Shown one piece after another: positions 1-12,910 of a DNA stretch of 64,000 nucleotides (its first letter is position 1; every line of letters starts with the position of its first letter). The position numbers and the translations under genes were made by a program. This stretch comes from Isoetes taiwanensis. Taxonomy: Eukaryota; Streptophyta; Lycopodiopsida; Isoetales; Isoetaceae. The DNA is taken from NCBI GenBank assembly GCA_021234155.1, contig JAJEKV010000026.1, forward strand, positions 15,614,283 to 15,678,282. Direction: 5' to 3'. The notes below the pieces were generated by a model. That model saw only the letters and a list, made by a program, of their open reading frames with translations. It was not told the DNA's origin and did no database searches.

Positions 1-1640
1 CGGATGCTCTCCCTTACTGCTCGAACCATTTTGTATTTAGCCCAAGCCTGGATAATCACATTCTTATACTCAAGGGTTGGACTGATAGTTAAAAGGTTAA
101 AAAGGTCGCGGAGTGCGTAGTACAATTCCCAAAGGGGGTCGTCGGCATCCTCAAAGGCTTCTTGTTTGGTGCAATCCCAATATGACCAAGTTCGGCGGAG
201 CTTGAGTTTGAGATCCCAGAAATTGTAACAATTTCGAAGCCCTTGGTGGGATCGTATGGCTCTTCCTCTCCTGCAACAAGCTGAGAATAGATATACAATT
301 CATAAGTCATTCCTTATACTTCAAAGTCCTTAGAAAGAGGACAAGTAATATAGGAAAAACACATTTTTGTAGTAAAAAGGGCATCAATAATGTTGATGCA
401 ATAATACATATATTCGAGTGGCCAAAGGCCGTACTCTATAATGCCTCCTATGTATATCTAGGAGCTAGGCCTCGCGTCCTGATCCATCGGTGTAGGGGGT
501 GATGGTGGCAGCCGATGGTGTAGTATAGTAACCCCTGGATCAACTGTAGTGGCTACAAGAGAAGCAACCTCTGGTGGATCGGCAATAGCCAATGGGGCTG
601 CCACAAGGAGCATGCTCATCCGCGGTTGTATGTCCTGGCCCAAGGCAGTAAGGGCGAAGTCCCGACGCACTAACACATAAGTGAAAATGCGATAGGGGAG
701 CTTCTTATGGCCCACCAGGGTGGACAACGCATGAAGGTTCCACCACGATGCTTCGGCTTCTGGGGCTAGGTCTCGGGCTACAAAAAGGACCTGTCCTTGC
801 CGAAAAGTCGATAGGAAGAAGCATGTGAGGTGGTTCCCCAACGCTTTAACCTCTGGTGTAACCGAGGTAGCCACTTCCTTATCGAGATCTATGGTGACCT
901 CTTCCTCCTTAAGCTCTTGCTTTTCCTCCCTTAGATGGCTGGGGTTTTGGTAAAGATTTTCCCCTTCTTCATCCGACTCAGAAGGAATGTCGACCATATT
1001 AATATTTGGGACGTGAGGTCCCATGGCCACAAAGGCTTCTTAAGGAGGCTGAGATGGAGGATCCTGGAGTACAAGATCCCTTAGCCTAGGGAGAGTATCG
1101 GCCGTCTCGATGGTTTCTTGATGAAATTGTAGCAGCTGCTGTACCTCTGGAGGGAGCTCAACTGGCGTAAAGTCAATAAAATCATCCGTGCAATACTCGG
1201 CAAGCTCATAAAGCACTTGCGCTTTGGTTCAGCCCTTCATGCCAGCCACTACATGGTATGTCCATATAATATCCTCCAATAGGAGGAACTTCTGCCCTTC
1301 GTGATAGATAACTGGGAGGGCATCCAATCCGGTCAGCCGTGCCCCCTGATCTCGGTGTGGCGGCATCTGTTCTGCCAACTGCTTCCACCGGACAAAGTCA
1401 TCCACTCGGATGTACTCGTCTTCTTCCTCCTCTGAGGACTCAGGTACCTTGCCCTTCTCTGCTGGCAGGGTGTCATCCTCCACATACTGGTCCATAAGAA
1501 TGGCCAATGCAAAGGCCACTTCAAGGTATTGTTGGCCCTCATGTGTGACCATGGGTGGACTACCCCCATCGAAGTTTGCCCTTGGGCACATCGTATGCAT
1601 GTATGTCTCCTCCCAGCATTTCCCTCACTACAGCTTGTTC
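1..1640 (-). other. Unrecognised coding remnants, probably transposon-derived
   Basis: Several minus-strand open stretches follow one another in different frames: 1229-1600, 458-1030 (190 codons, with an acidic Glu/Lys-rich N-terminal third and a Pro-rich end) and an open frame running from about 230 to the window edge (contains WDLKLKLRRTWSYWDC). They lie on one strand and have normal amino-acid composition, so they are probably pieces of one interrupted or spliced gene. I do not recognise the family and see no catalytic motif. A retrotransposon-associated protein is possible but unproven. The stretch from 1640 to 1990 holds no recognisable gene. Confidence 0.35.
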
Positions 1641-1989
1641 TATGTAGAGCTGGGGCGGATCTCCCAAAGGAATGCAAAGAGGGAGCATCTCTTGAGTATA
1701 GAACTCAAGGAAGCCCGCATAGTCAGGATGACTCTATATGTTGGCTATGAGGTCTATCTTCTGGAGTAAAAAGGGTTGTAAAAGATCAAAGTGGACTTGG
1801 GGAGTCCCAGTGCTCTCCGTCTTGATACCATTGAAGCAGGGTTGGGGTTGTCACTGGCGTCTCCGTTTGGTTCGGGCGACGCTGGGTCTCTTGCTCCATG
1901 TTCAGCTGTTGCTGCTGCCCCTGCTGTTGCTACTGCTAGGCCCTCTCGGCCTCTTCTCGAGCATGAATAAGAAGCTTTTCAATCCCTAA

Positions 1990-2700
1990 TCTATAAGAAA
2001 TGCCATGTTACATTCGCCAGCATGCTATACAAAGCAGCCTTTCCAACTGACAATCTTCTATTCATGCAAATTTTTCAACTATAATTAGATGCAATATCTA
2101 TCCCAAGATATTTATAATTATCAACATTTTCCAGAACTTGCCCTTTGTATATAAATGCCAGCCTATCTCTGTTGTCGAATATCATGACTTTCGATTTGGA
2201 TAGATTCATACTCATCTTTTTGCTTCATAGAATGTCTCCAAGCTGTTCAAATGGTCCTGTAGTATTTTTCGTTTACTTGCTAGCAGTACTTTATCGTCTG
2301 CATATAGAAGAAGCTTACGTGCCCAATTTTATGCCTGCTAATGATCTTGCTCTCAACCAGTCAGCCAATTCATCTATGAAAATTCCGAATAATGTTGGGG
2401 ATAAAGGGCATCCTTAGCGTACACCAATGGTGTTCTTAATTTCTGTGCCAAGATCCCATGAAACTTTTATCAAAACTTCTGCATATAATTGTGAGACTGT
2501 CTCTCTGATATTTTGTGGGACACCAATCTGTATCATTTTATCACTGAGTCTTTGCGTGGTACTGTATCAAATGCTTTTGTAATGTCTATGCACACCACAT
2601 AGATGCATTTGGGGCTTTGGCCTTTTCTATAAGAGTTCTAATAGTAAGCACATGATCCAACGTGTTATCATCTAGAAATGAAGTGCGAGAAATGTAGAAG
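1990..2700 (-). pseudogene. Non-LTR retrotransposon reverse transcriptase fragment
   Basis: Translated on the minus strand with frameshifts, this stretch gives the ordered motifs of a LINE reverse transcriptase: FLDDNTLDHVLTIRTLI near 2670, ITKAFDTVP near 2580, GCPLSPTLFGIFIDELADWL near 2400, the catalytic YADD box (KLLLYADDKVLLASK) at about 2270-2310, and the thumb-like NYKYLGIDI near 2110. Stops and frame changes occur between the motifs, and neither endonuclease nor ORF1 is present, so it is a dead fragment. It looks unlike the L1-type elements at 34-42 kb and may belong to another LINE clade. Confidence 0.8.
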
Positions 2701-2714
2701 ATATTAAAATGCAA

Positions 2715-2860
2715 AAAAGCGCCACTTAGGCAAGGCAAACGACGTGGCTGCCCCGTTTGCTTTAATATAACGACAGAGCAATTAGCGCAGACGCGCTATT
2801 TGCTTTAACGTAAAGACCAAGAAATAGTGCAACTGCGCTATTTTCTTGAAGATAACATCA
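2715..2860. repeat. Short GCGCTATTT-type repeat cluster
   Basis: Copies of gcgctattt-like words and their complements, with shared spacers (ttgctttaa, aaagacc), recur here. The same vocabulary returns at 4290-4465. From 2861 to 3354 I see no gene. Confidence 0.4.
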
Positions 2861-3359
2861 TTTTGACAAAAGACCATGTAGTCATATATCAATACAAGGT
2901 AGATACAATGCCTTTTAATAGGCATCACCAAAGTGTTCATCATCGACTTTCTCATAGTATGCTGGGTTAACTTTATTGCGTTCAAATGTTTGTTCTTCAT
3001 GCTCAGCTCCTAAGTTACCACCTTGGCCCGATGTTTCTTCGGTCTCTTTACGAGAACCTGATTCGTGGTCTCATTTTCTTCCCTGGCTAATGAGGTGCCT
3101 GCTCCACCATCTTTCAGAGTCAAAAGTTGGTGTTTGCCAGTGGCCACTAGAGCAAGCAAGGGCTATAGGATGTTCTCGACCCTAACCCCAGAATGCCCGC
3201 TATGCATTTAAGCTTTCCGAAGTCATGCTCGTACGTGACACTCTGCCTACATGAATTGGTGCCCTAGAAAAGGCTCCAGAAGAGAAGAAATCTAGGACCG
3301 AGCTTATCAACGAGGTAGGACGCAGTTGCAGGACTAATCTGTTTATCACCAGATATTCA

Positions 3360-3660
3360 CCTTCCATACCCTGCCAAATTTGCATGCCCACAAAATTTTG
3401 AAATTTGCCCGCCCGTCCGTCTCTCCAAATTTTTAAGTTTTGAATTTGCCCGCATGTTCGCCTCTCCATATTTTTGAATTTTGAATTTGCCAACCCCTCT
3501 GCCTCTCCAAATTTTTCAAATTTGAATTTTCCCGTTTGTCCGCCACTCCCCAAATATTTTGAAATTTGAATTTCCCCGCTTGCCGCCTGCCAGTTTTGAA
3601 AAGTGCCCTCCGCCACGCCACAAATATTTTGAAATTTGAATTTGCCCGCCTGCCGACTTG
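3360..3660. repeat. Degenerate minisatellite
   Basis: Six to seven imperfect copies of a 40-60 bp unit built around caaattttgaaatttgaa followed by a C-rich tttgcccgcctg. The minus-strand ORFs covering it (GKFKFQN-type repeats) are a by-product of the repetition, not a gene. Confidence 0.7.
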
Positions 3661-3879
3661 CCTTTATAATGAAGGCCTTTCACTGTCTTGAGTCAGAAGG
3701 TACAGATGGTCAATAGAAGACGCGTTCGTCCTCGACTCCACAGGTTACGATTTTATGCTCCACATCTTTGCTTCAGTATTCGTACTTGCGTCTGAGAGCA
3801 CTTGGAAGAGAAAGCAGGTCGTTCATCCGATGTCTATTTCGTCTTAAACGTTGGTTCTTTAGACGATAGTAGCAGGCGC

Positions 3880-4090
3880 TTGCTTGGCCACTTCCGTTTC
3901 TTCGATGGCGCTTCACTTGTTTTTGCAGCACTTCACTTGGTTCTGCATGTGCATCACCCCTTTCCGCAGGGGCTTCTCTTTGTTTGCAGGTGCTTCTTCA
4001 ACAGTTACCTGGCGCTTCACTTGGTTCTGCAGGTGCATCACCTTCTTTGTTTGCACTTCTTCAACAGTTACCAGGTGCTTCTTTGATTCT
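3880..4090. repeat. Imperfect tandem repeat, cttcacttggttctgca unit
   Basis: The words cttcacttggttctgcaggtgcatcacc and cttcaacagttaccaggtgcttc recur two to three times each in this block. Both plus-strand ORFs through it simply read the repeat. No gene is recognised between 3661 and 4290. Confidence 0.5.
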
Positions 4091-4289
4091 TGGCGATTTT
4101 CACTAAATAGCAGATGCTTCGATCAATTTCTCTGATGGCAGATCTTGAATCTACAATAACCTCCAAGTTAGAGGCTATTTTGTTTGAATATATTAATTCT
4201 AAACAACTAAAGGTTCTAAAGGGCAGAAAGAATCCATAATCTGTAATTATAGATCAAAATGCCTTCTGTTTTTGTTCTTGTCAAATTAG

Positions 4290-4465
4290 GTTTACAGCAA
4301 ATGGCGTCAGCGCGCTATTTTTGAAATGGCGTCCCCCGCCATTATAAAATAGAGCAAGTCGCGCCATTTACCTGTAAATGATGCAGCCGTGCCATGGCGT
4401 GCCATTTATGAAATAGAGCAGCCGCGCCATTTACCTATAAATGGCGCAACCACGCGACGCCATTT
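4290..4465. repeat. Array of ATGGCG/CGCCAT inverted words
   Basis: At least eight copies of aaatggcg or its complement cgccattta occur in about 175 bp, in both orientations, so the segment could fold into many alternative hairpins (for example aaatggcg...cgccattt at 4439-4465). The last copies form the left edge of the 1.7-kb duplicated segment. Confidence 0.55.
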
Positions 4466-4534
4466 GGTCAGTGGCAAGCATTTTTGTCTCAATTTTTGCG
4501 CTATTCTTTACTAAGTATATGTCATCGAGGGTTG

Positions 4535-4648
<114 letters not shown>

Positions 4649-5129
4649 GAATTTTAAACAAGGTTGCAAATTAAACGGGAGTGTTGCAGAACTCCCCTTT
4701 CAAAGATCCCCTTTAAGAAAACACCATGCTCTTAAAATTGGCATTTTTTAGATAAACTTGAGAATTTTAAAAGGTTCAGTCCTCCCCTCCCCCCCTCATT
4801 TTGGCTCCTTATTAAGTGACAAGTTTATTTTTTGCAAAGAAACACCCTTGAAAATGACAAAATATAGACATGGATACATAATTTCTCAAAGTGAGATATC
4901 AAAAACATCAAAATGGAGAAGAAAAAATAATAATTATTTCTGTAAATTTTTTCAGTACATTAATTTGGCACCCTAACAATACACTCATCAGCCATTGCAA
5001 CTGGGTATCTGTCCCAAGTCTCCACGTTTAGTTATTCCATCAAACATGTTTGACGTTCTAGTGGCTGAATAAAAAACAAGAAAATAATCAAGTAAATAAA
5101 TGGACACTAGGACACATAAAATAAAAAAT

Positions 5130-5330
5130 ATAAAAACAAAAGTGTATTTTGGAATACACTACAAACGTGTATTCCAGAATACACTATGGATTTTTAGAAA
5201 AAGCAAAAGTGTATTCCAGAATACACTTTTGCTTTCCTGAGAAAAGCAAAGGTGTATTCTTCTGGAATATACCTTTGCTTTCTAAGAAATCAAGCATGTA
5301 TTCCGGAATCAAACGTGTATCATGTTAATA
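5130..5330. repeat. Array of GTGTATTCCAGAATACAC palindromes, copy A
   Basis: Five or more copies of an imperfect palindrome centred on gtattccagaatac occur at about 25-60 bp spacing. One is extended to a near-perfect 36-bp palindrome by flanking aaagcaaaa/ttttgcttt arms (about 5202-5237); the next has agcaaaggt/acctttgct arms. The array is repeated in copy B (about 9310-9500) and single copies occur at 10398, 10615 and 10665-10705. Confidence 0.85.
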
Positions 5331-6157
5331 CCTTTAGATACGCTCAATTAAAAATGAAGAACTAAAATGAAAATAACTTGAGCTGAGCATGCTTCCACCA
5401 ATCAGTTACACTTGAGCTGGAGATATTTGATCTAGGACTTCAAAATCATGTTCTAAACATTGCATATTTTGAGTTACCCACAGAGATGCCATCCAAAGTA
5501 CGTTTTTTTATGCAGTTTATGATATGGGGTAGATATGGTTCCTCTTGTTGATTAGCAAAGAGAAAATGATGTGCATATGAATAACTAACAATGCAAGTTT
5601 ATTACCAGTGCTAATCCGATGAGCTTCTAACGAAAATTCAAAATGTATTGTAATGTTTTGCGAAATTCAAATCCTAAGACGATTTGAATGAAAATAAAAC
5701 TTTGTAAAAGCTTTCTTAGGAAGGGTAAGCTTGGACAAGTGAAATTCATGGTGATGCAGTAGAACAATTTAGCCATGCCTCTTGTTTGAAGGAATACAAT
5801 GTCTACTGACACTCTTCTTATTTTCTCCAATGCACCGCCCAGATGTGCAGTTCGTTTTTCTAGCCAGACAAACGTGCAATTGAATCCATGCTTAACAATA
5901 GAGATGGCCAAGAATCAAATCAATGGATAAAGAGAGGAGAGAACTCCGAATTTGGTTGTATCTTAAATAACATTGAAATGCTTAAATGCCAAACAGAACC
6001 AAATGAAAAGGTAGACACCAGTATCTTATATAATATTGGATACTTAAATGTCAAACAACCAAACGAAATGACTGCAAACTTTTTACTTTAATATTAAGGA
6101 ATGGTCATGCTCATTGATAATAGTTTCTCCAACGTATAATTGATTTCAGCCCATGGC

Positions 6158-7285
6158 TCCCTTTAGTTTCTATAAAATTGAGCATGTATATCTAAAGCCT
6201 CTACAACTTGGGTTCCATCTTGTAAGCTCTGTTCGATTAAAGTAGTTTCTGTAAGGCGCTACCTTGGCATTACTGGAGAAAGAATGTAACATGTGATGGG
6301 GAGTGTCAAAATATGAATTTAGGTCATTTAGGATGATGTGGTAGGCAGCCATTCAATCAGACTGTCTAAGTAATAGATCTAGAGTCCTAAAACGGGACTG
6401 GCATGTAATAAAACGGGCCTGGCATGTACTGGTCCAGATTCTCCAATGCACAGCTGTAGGGCAATAAACTCTTCGACATATTCACGTTTTTTTCTAGCTA
6501 GACAGATGTGCATATTGATTCATTTGCCCAAATGTGCAGTTCTTTTCTATGTAGATCTGCTCCTTAGGTGGGACTGAAGATGCACCATAATATAAAAATT
6601 CTACAACATCTACATCACATCACACTCCTCCAGGATCCTGTATAATCAAGATCTAGGTAATTGAAAAGTAAAAGTTCAGGATACTCAAGGACCTAGAACA
6701 TTGGATAGCACAACAGAATATACTGGCACTCTATGGTACAACATAATTTTTTATGAAAACATCATTCACATAATGTTGGTTTTAGCAAAGACTTTTTTAC
6801 AAAGAAACAAGCTGGATGCATGCCTTACTCTCTGAAGAGAAAAACATACATGTATTGCAGTTGGAAGCTTCTGAGCATCAAGAAGCCATTGCCTATGAAC
6901 CTTTTTAGCAACAAAGGCAATGATTGCAGGTATATTTGTAAGAACACCGTGTCTTGTACGAAAAACAGGGGTAGTTCCAAGGCTATATCTCCGAAGAACT
7001 TTGCCATGAAAAGCTCTGATGTCATTAAGTCCACTAAAGTTGAGTCTGGTACCACTGAGCGTGGCAATCTTGCGGCAAGTTCTTGATGAATATTGTCTTC
7101 AATCAAAAGGGGCCAAGTTGGAATGAGATATTGGTGGAGCATGTAATGAAATAGTACCTAAAAATGTGCTTGATGACTAGCCTGCATGATATATACATGA
7201 ACGTAAATTCTAGCTTTGGGCAAAGTGTGAAATTTCCTGACATGCCAAGATAAATATTGTTCGAACAGTAAAGAGATTTCTGTCT
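6158..7285. other. No recognised gene; one conserved-looking open frame
   Basis: Sequence between the duplication and the DET2-like gene. The only notable open frame is 6825-7142 on the minus strand (105 codons, no recognised motif); its plus-strand counterpart 6820-7086 is equally open, so neither is secure. Confidence 0.3.
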
Positions 7286-7289
7286 CTTT

Positions 7290-7371
7290 AAAGACGTGGA
7301 TTAGATATACAAGATGCTGTCTCAGAACTAGAAAGGATAGAAAGAGAACTTGCTTTTACTGCCTTTGAAGT
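7290..7371 (+). other. Possible orphan exon with GTGAGT donor
   Basis: An open stretch reading LDIQDAVSELERIERELAF ends at gaa followed by a canonical gtgagt splice donor at about 7371. The Leu/Glu-rich heptad-like pattern suggests coiled coil. I cannot connect it to other exons; it lies about 115 bp upstream of the DET2-like start in the same orientation. Confidence 0.3.
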
Positions 7372-7485
7372 GAGTCTTATGATCATTTTTGTTTCTAAAT
7401 GTAGGAAGTTGAGATAGCCACATCAACTTCAACTTATTTCAAAAGAAATTGTTTTGTATTTATAGATTTGCTCCAACACATATTG

Positions 7486-8169
7486 ATGGAAGCAAGCGTC
7501 TACAAGACTTTGGTATGGATCCAGTTCTTGCGGGCACTCCTGACCATGAGGACGCCACGAGGAATCACAACATATGGACGCCATGTAAATCCAAACCTCA
7601 GTGGAGTGTCAACACTACCTGCTAGAGTTGCTTGGATTGCTATGGAACTTCCTGCTGTTCTCATGCCTCTCTTCATCTTTTCTCTGGGCGAACATAGAAA
7701 AGACATGATTGCCAAAGTCCTTCTCATTGTTTTTGAGATGCATTATGTGCAAAGAACATTTATCTATCCTCTGAGGTTGAATTCATCGCCGCCTTCAAGA
7801 ATGCCGTCTCTGACAGTTGCTCTTGGTGCAATATTCAACATACTAAATGCATACATACAAACACGTTGGATTTCTCATTTTGGTACATACCCTGATTGGT
7901 GGTGGAAAACTCCACAGTTTATGATAGGAGCTGCAATACTTGTGGTTGGCATGATCATCAATATCTGGACTGATGGGGTTCTAATTTCTTTGGGCAAAAA
8001 TTCTAAAGATAAGAGTTATAAGGCGCCTAGAGGAGGCATGTTTGAATATGTACCCTGCCCAACTTACCTCGGAGAGGCAATCGAGTGTTCTGCTTCAATA
8101 TCTGCTTCCTTCTGTAGACCATTACTTATGTTTCTGGTATGGAGATCCCACCCATCCTTAAGTAGCTAG
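7486..8169 (+). CDS. DET2-like steroid 5-alpha-reductase with abnormal C-terminus
   Basis: Family role: NADPH-dependent reduction of the delta-4 bond of 3-oxo steroids, an early brassinosteroid step in the ER membrane. I start at the ATG (MEASVYKTLVWI); the frame is open a little upstream without ATG. Family hallmarks occur in order: YGRHVNPN near residue 25, HYVQRTFIYPLRL near 86-98, FNILNAYIQTRWISHF near 116, GMIINIWTDGVLISL near 154 and GGMFEYVPCPTYLGEAIE near 182, with hydrophobic membrane segments between. The usual WLGWA...W after GEAIE is absent and a stop comes at about codon 228 (family about 260). Past that stop the same frame reads FFLTTFAELL, resembling the family's FFLYTCANL, so the C-terminus is probably broken. 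The gene sits between the two 1.7-kb repeats. A hidden terminal intron is the alternative. Confidence 0.72.
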   Translation: MEASVYKTLVWIQFLRALLTMRTPRGITTYGRHVNPNLSGVSTLPARVAWIAMELPAVLMPLFIFSLGEHRKDMIAKVLLIVFEMHYVQRTFIYPLRLNSSPPSRMPSLTVALGAIFNILNAYIQTRWISHFGTYPDWWWKTPQFMIGAAILVVGMIINIWTDGVLISLGKNSKDKSYKAPRGGMFEYVPCPTYLGEAIECSASISASFCRPLLMFLVWRSHPSLSS

Positions 8170-8589
8170 TTGTTCTATTTCTTTCTCACAACATTTGCCG
8201 AGCTTTTAAGAAAGCTTCAAAATAAATGAGAGGTATAATAATGGTAGAACGTCTGGGCTACTGCATGTCCAATAAAAGCACAAAATTGGGTTCTCACAGA
8301 ATAGGGGTTCTGGGTTCTCACAGAACAGGGGCGGCAAGGGCTTGGACGGATAGGTCAGAATGGCAGCAGATATCGTTTCCAAAAATGGTTTTCATATGAG
8401 CAGGTGCAAAAGAAAAGCTCTGCATGATTATTTCTGCAGCAAGAGCTGTCGATTTAGGAATGGGGAATGCGTAGATCCAAGCAATAGCTTCTATTGGCAT
8501 AGCCCTATAGGCGATATCAAGAGGGGATCTCACCTACGCCCTCACCTTCAAAGTATCAGAGCCTGAATTACAGAAAATACCTCACCTTT
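8170..8589. other. Spacer, no gene recognised
   Basis: Contains the in-frame relic of the DET2 C-terminus up to about 8228 and a short duplication of gggttctcacagaa (8288-8325). Two overlapping ORFs of about 70 codons on opposite strands are not recognised. Confidence 0.4.
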
Positions 8590-10354
<1,765 letters not shown>

Positions 10355-11190
10355 GCTAAGTCCCCAGAGAAAGATTGCCCTGAAAAAACAAAAATGCCAG
10401 TGTATTCCAGAATAAGATTCCCTCTATCATTTGGAACCCAGATCCTGTATCCCTGGTTCCCAAAAAAAAAAAAAAAAAAAAACTCCTTTTATTAATTATA
10501 ACCTTATTCTTGTATCCCCACAAAACAAATAAAAAAAAAAAATCCAAGGTGATTGGAAAATTAAAAATGACCTAGTTGCTGCTTTGTTTTTCCTCTGGCT
10601 CTTCCTGAACAGGATGTGTATTCCAGAATATAAAAATGGTTTGATATTTTTTTTTGTCCGTCTCGTTATTCTGGAATAGCAAGTGTATTCCCGAATACAA
10701 AAAGGGTTTCACATGTTCGAACACAGTATCCTTTTTTCGCTACTATCTCCGCTCTTTAAACAAGAGAAATTTGCTAATTTCTAAGATACACGAAAAACCG
10801 AATATTTGTTAGCCCTTTTGAATCAACAAGCTCTAATCGTTGTTTTTTATGCTCGATCCTTCTCTCATCACTCTTCACGCTTTTGCACATAACTGAGTAT
10901 TTTAAAAATACTGTCAATTTTGCATGTTAATATCAAGATTTTATCTTCAGTTTTTTAATATACTACAATGCCAGTTACTACACTTCTATTTTCGGTTAAA
11001 AGTTTTGTTCTCTTAATATAGGAGTTCTCTCAAAAAACATACTTGGAAAAAATTCTAATTGGTTGAAAAGTGTCACTTTGACACGGTCAATTCTCTCTTC
11101 GCACAAAAAAAAGGCTTTTTTGGGGGTGTCAAAATATAATTTTATGCCTTTTTGATTTTTAACCTCATTTTAGCCCTTTTTTTTTAGAAA
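10355..11190. other. AT-rich spacer with scattered palindrome half-sites
   Basis: No gene is recognised. Homopolymer A runs occur at 10460-10480 and 10531-10541. Words related to the gtattccagaatac palindrome recur at 10398, 10615 and 10665-10705 outside the duplicated segment, so the motif is more widespread than the duplication. Confidence 0.6.
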
Positions 11191-11200
11191 AAATTAATCT

Positions 11201-11881
11201 TTGAGGAATATTCCTTTTGCTCTTGTTTCAGTGATTTGCTCTCGTTTCATACGCAACCTTGTTTTTATAGGAAAAAGGCCTTGCGTAACCTTCTCCATGG
11301 GGTTGGTTGTTGCCAGGGGACATGAATTGCATAGAGGCCACCTGCATGGCAGGAACATTGCATTTAGCAATGTGGTCATGGAGGTCACTAAAGCCATAGT
11401 GCCCTCCCATGTGTTTCCCGTTCCGTGTGCGGGCGCAGATAATATTGCTGAAGCCATGGGGAAATTTATCGAATGGCCACGAAATGACGTGAGAATCTGT
11501 GGAACTGCTTCACCTGTGTCATCTGGAACGTCTGATACTGAAACCCCCGACTTGTCTACTAGTACCTCTACATCATCATCAGACTCGGTATCGATTTCTG
11601 CTCTGGTTCAGACAATAAGCAGCATAGAGAATATGGTGAACCTAGTCAGTGATAATGTTGTGGTTGGTAGAGGTCACTGGCTGAATAGAAGTTGCATCCA
11701 TGGGAAAACTGTTGATGCACTGAACGTAGCAGTGCAAGTTATCGAGGCTATAATGCCTACCCACATCCTTCCGATTGCATGTGCAGGTGCAGACAACGTT
11801 GCAGAGGTTGTGGGCACATTTATCGAATGGCCTCTGCAGGATATAAGATATCATGCCACTGATATAGCTTCAATTAATTGA
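11201..11881 (+). CDS. Protein with two tandem DUF8039-like (transposase-associated) domains
   Basis: The frame is open from 11201; the first ATG is at 11297 (194 aa). Two divergent copies of one domain of about 63 residues are visible: the first begins VVARGHELHRGHLHGRNI and ends IEWPRNDVR, the second begins VVGRGHWLNRSCIHGKTV and ends IEWPLQDIR, each with a central PxHxxPxxCAGADN segment. They are joined by a Ser/Thr-rich linker of about 55 residues. The pattern (V-x-G/A-x-G, HG, valine-rich strand, LPIP-like turn, IGTF-x-EWP) resembles the domain that I believe Pfam calls DUF8039, found in plant proteins linked to DNA transposons. No transposase catalytic part is nearby. It may be a spliced exon, since ttttttttag precedes it, or a relic. 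Family assignment is from memory and needs a profile search. Confidence 0.6.
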   Translation: MRNIPFALVSVICSRFIRNLVFIGKRPCVTFSMGLVVARGHELHRGHLHGRNIAFSNVVMEVTKAIVPSHVFPVPCAGADNIAEAMGKFIEWPRNDVRICGTASPVSSGTSDTETPDLSTSTSTSSSDSVSISALVQTISSIENMVNLVSDNVVVGRGHWLNRSCIHGKTVDALNVAVQVIEAIMPTHILPIACAGADNVAEVVGTFIEWPLQDIRYHATDIASIN

Positions 11882-12520
11882 TACACAGAAACCATATGCG
11901 TTAAACCAAACAATATCAAATTCATGCACCCTGTACACATTCTTGGGCAAATATACAGTTCTGCCATGGGTAGGGTGGTCGAATTGGTGCATCGCAGATG
12001 TCTGCACACAGAAATATAAAATAACTTAACAATTAGATCGACATATAAGGGATCAATGAGAACAAGATTGCGCTTATATAGGCAGTATAAATATATGACC
12101 TAAAGAACAAAGGATGTTGGAAGCTGTGCTCACACTTCAAACAAACTAGTCCAATGGCCACCTAAGGAATAAAGGGACTTCTAAACATCTTTTCTACTTT
12201 TCTACTTTTCTAAATGATATTCATAGCACCTTCCAAAGATGTCCTCCTTCTGCATAAATCAGACTATCCATCAAAAGTTGCATTAAGACTGAAAAATACT
12301 CAATCATGTTTGTCTTCCTCATTCAGCAGAATATCTTGGAAAAAACAACTTACTTTCTGGGCATTGACATTGCTAGAAACAACTATTGTTACTTTAACAC
12401 ATGTCAAGAAATATAAATTCCATTTGAGATCTTCTTGCGATTATCGATAGCTTGCTTTTGTTTTTTTTTTTTTTTTTTTAAATATCAACATGCCTGTCAT
12501 CATGAGTAGCATAAGGAGAG
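11882..12520. other. No gene recognised
   Basis: Ordinary AT-rich sequence ending in a run of more than 20 T (about 12457-12479). Confidence 0.5.
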
Positions 12521-12524
12521 CGGG

Positions 12525-12910
12525 TGAAGATAAAGTTACCTCGGCTTTGGTGATTCTGTCGCGGTGACTACTCTCCCGCAGAATTACTAACCCTCCTGCC
12601 CATTATCCGTACCTGATTGGCCCCGTTATACGTACTTGCCCCGTTATCCGTACCTGACAGGCTCCATTTTATACCTTCCGGCGGAATCACGTTTGCAAAA
12701 TACCGTTGGACGGAATCACCACCCTTTTATTCTACGCGACGGAATCACATAGAATTGATCCTGCTGGGTGGAATCACATACCATAATATTCTACCCCATG
12801 GAATCACCATATACCGTAATATTCTCCCCCATGGAATCACCACGTACGATAATATTCTCCCTCGTGGAATAACCACGCATATATTCCTCGGGAAGGAATC
12901 ACCTCGAGAC
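12525..12910 (+). repeat. Left arm of a long inverted repeat with GGAATCAC subrepeats
   Basis: Begins tgaagataaagttacc and runs through a G/C-richer stretch (ccgttatccgtacc, three copies) into tandem units of about 33 bp each containing ggaatcac (12678-12905). Most of it matches the reverse complement of 22400-22644 in the same order: gataaagttacc, attatccgtacc, ataccttccggcggaatcac, ttggacggaatcac, tctacgcgacggaatcac, aattgatcctgctgggtggaat. The left arm has about four extra ggaatcac units. This may be the terminal inverted repeat of a large element enclosing the CRINKLY4-like pseudogene. Confidence 0.75.
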
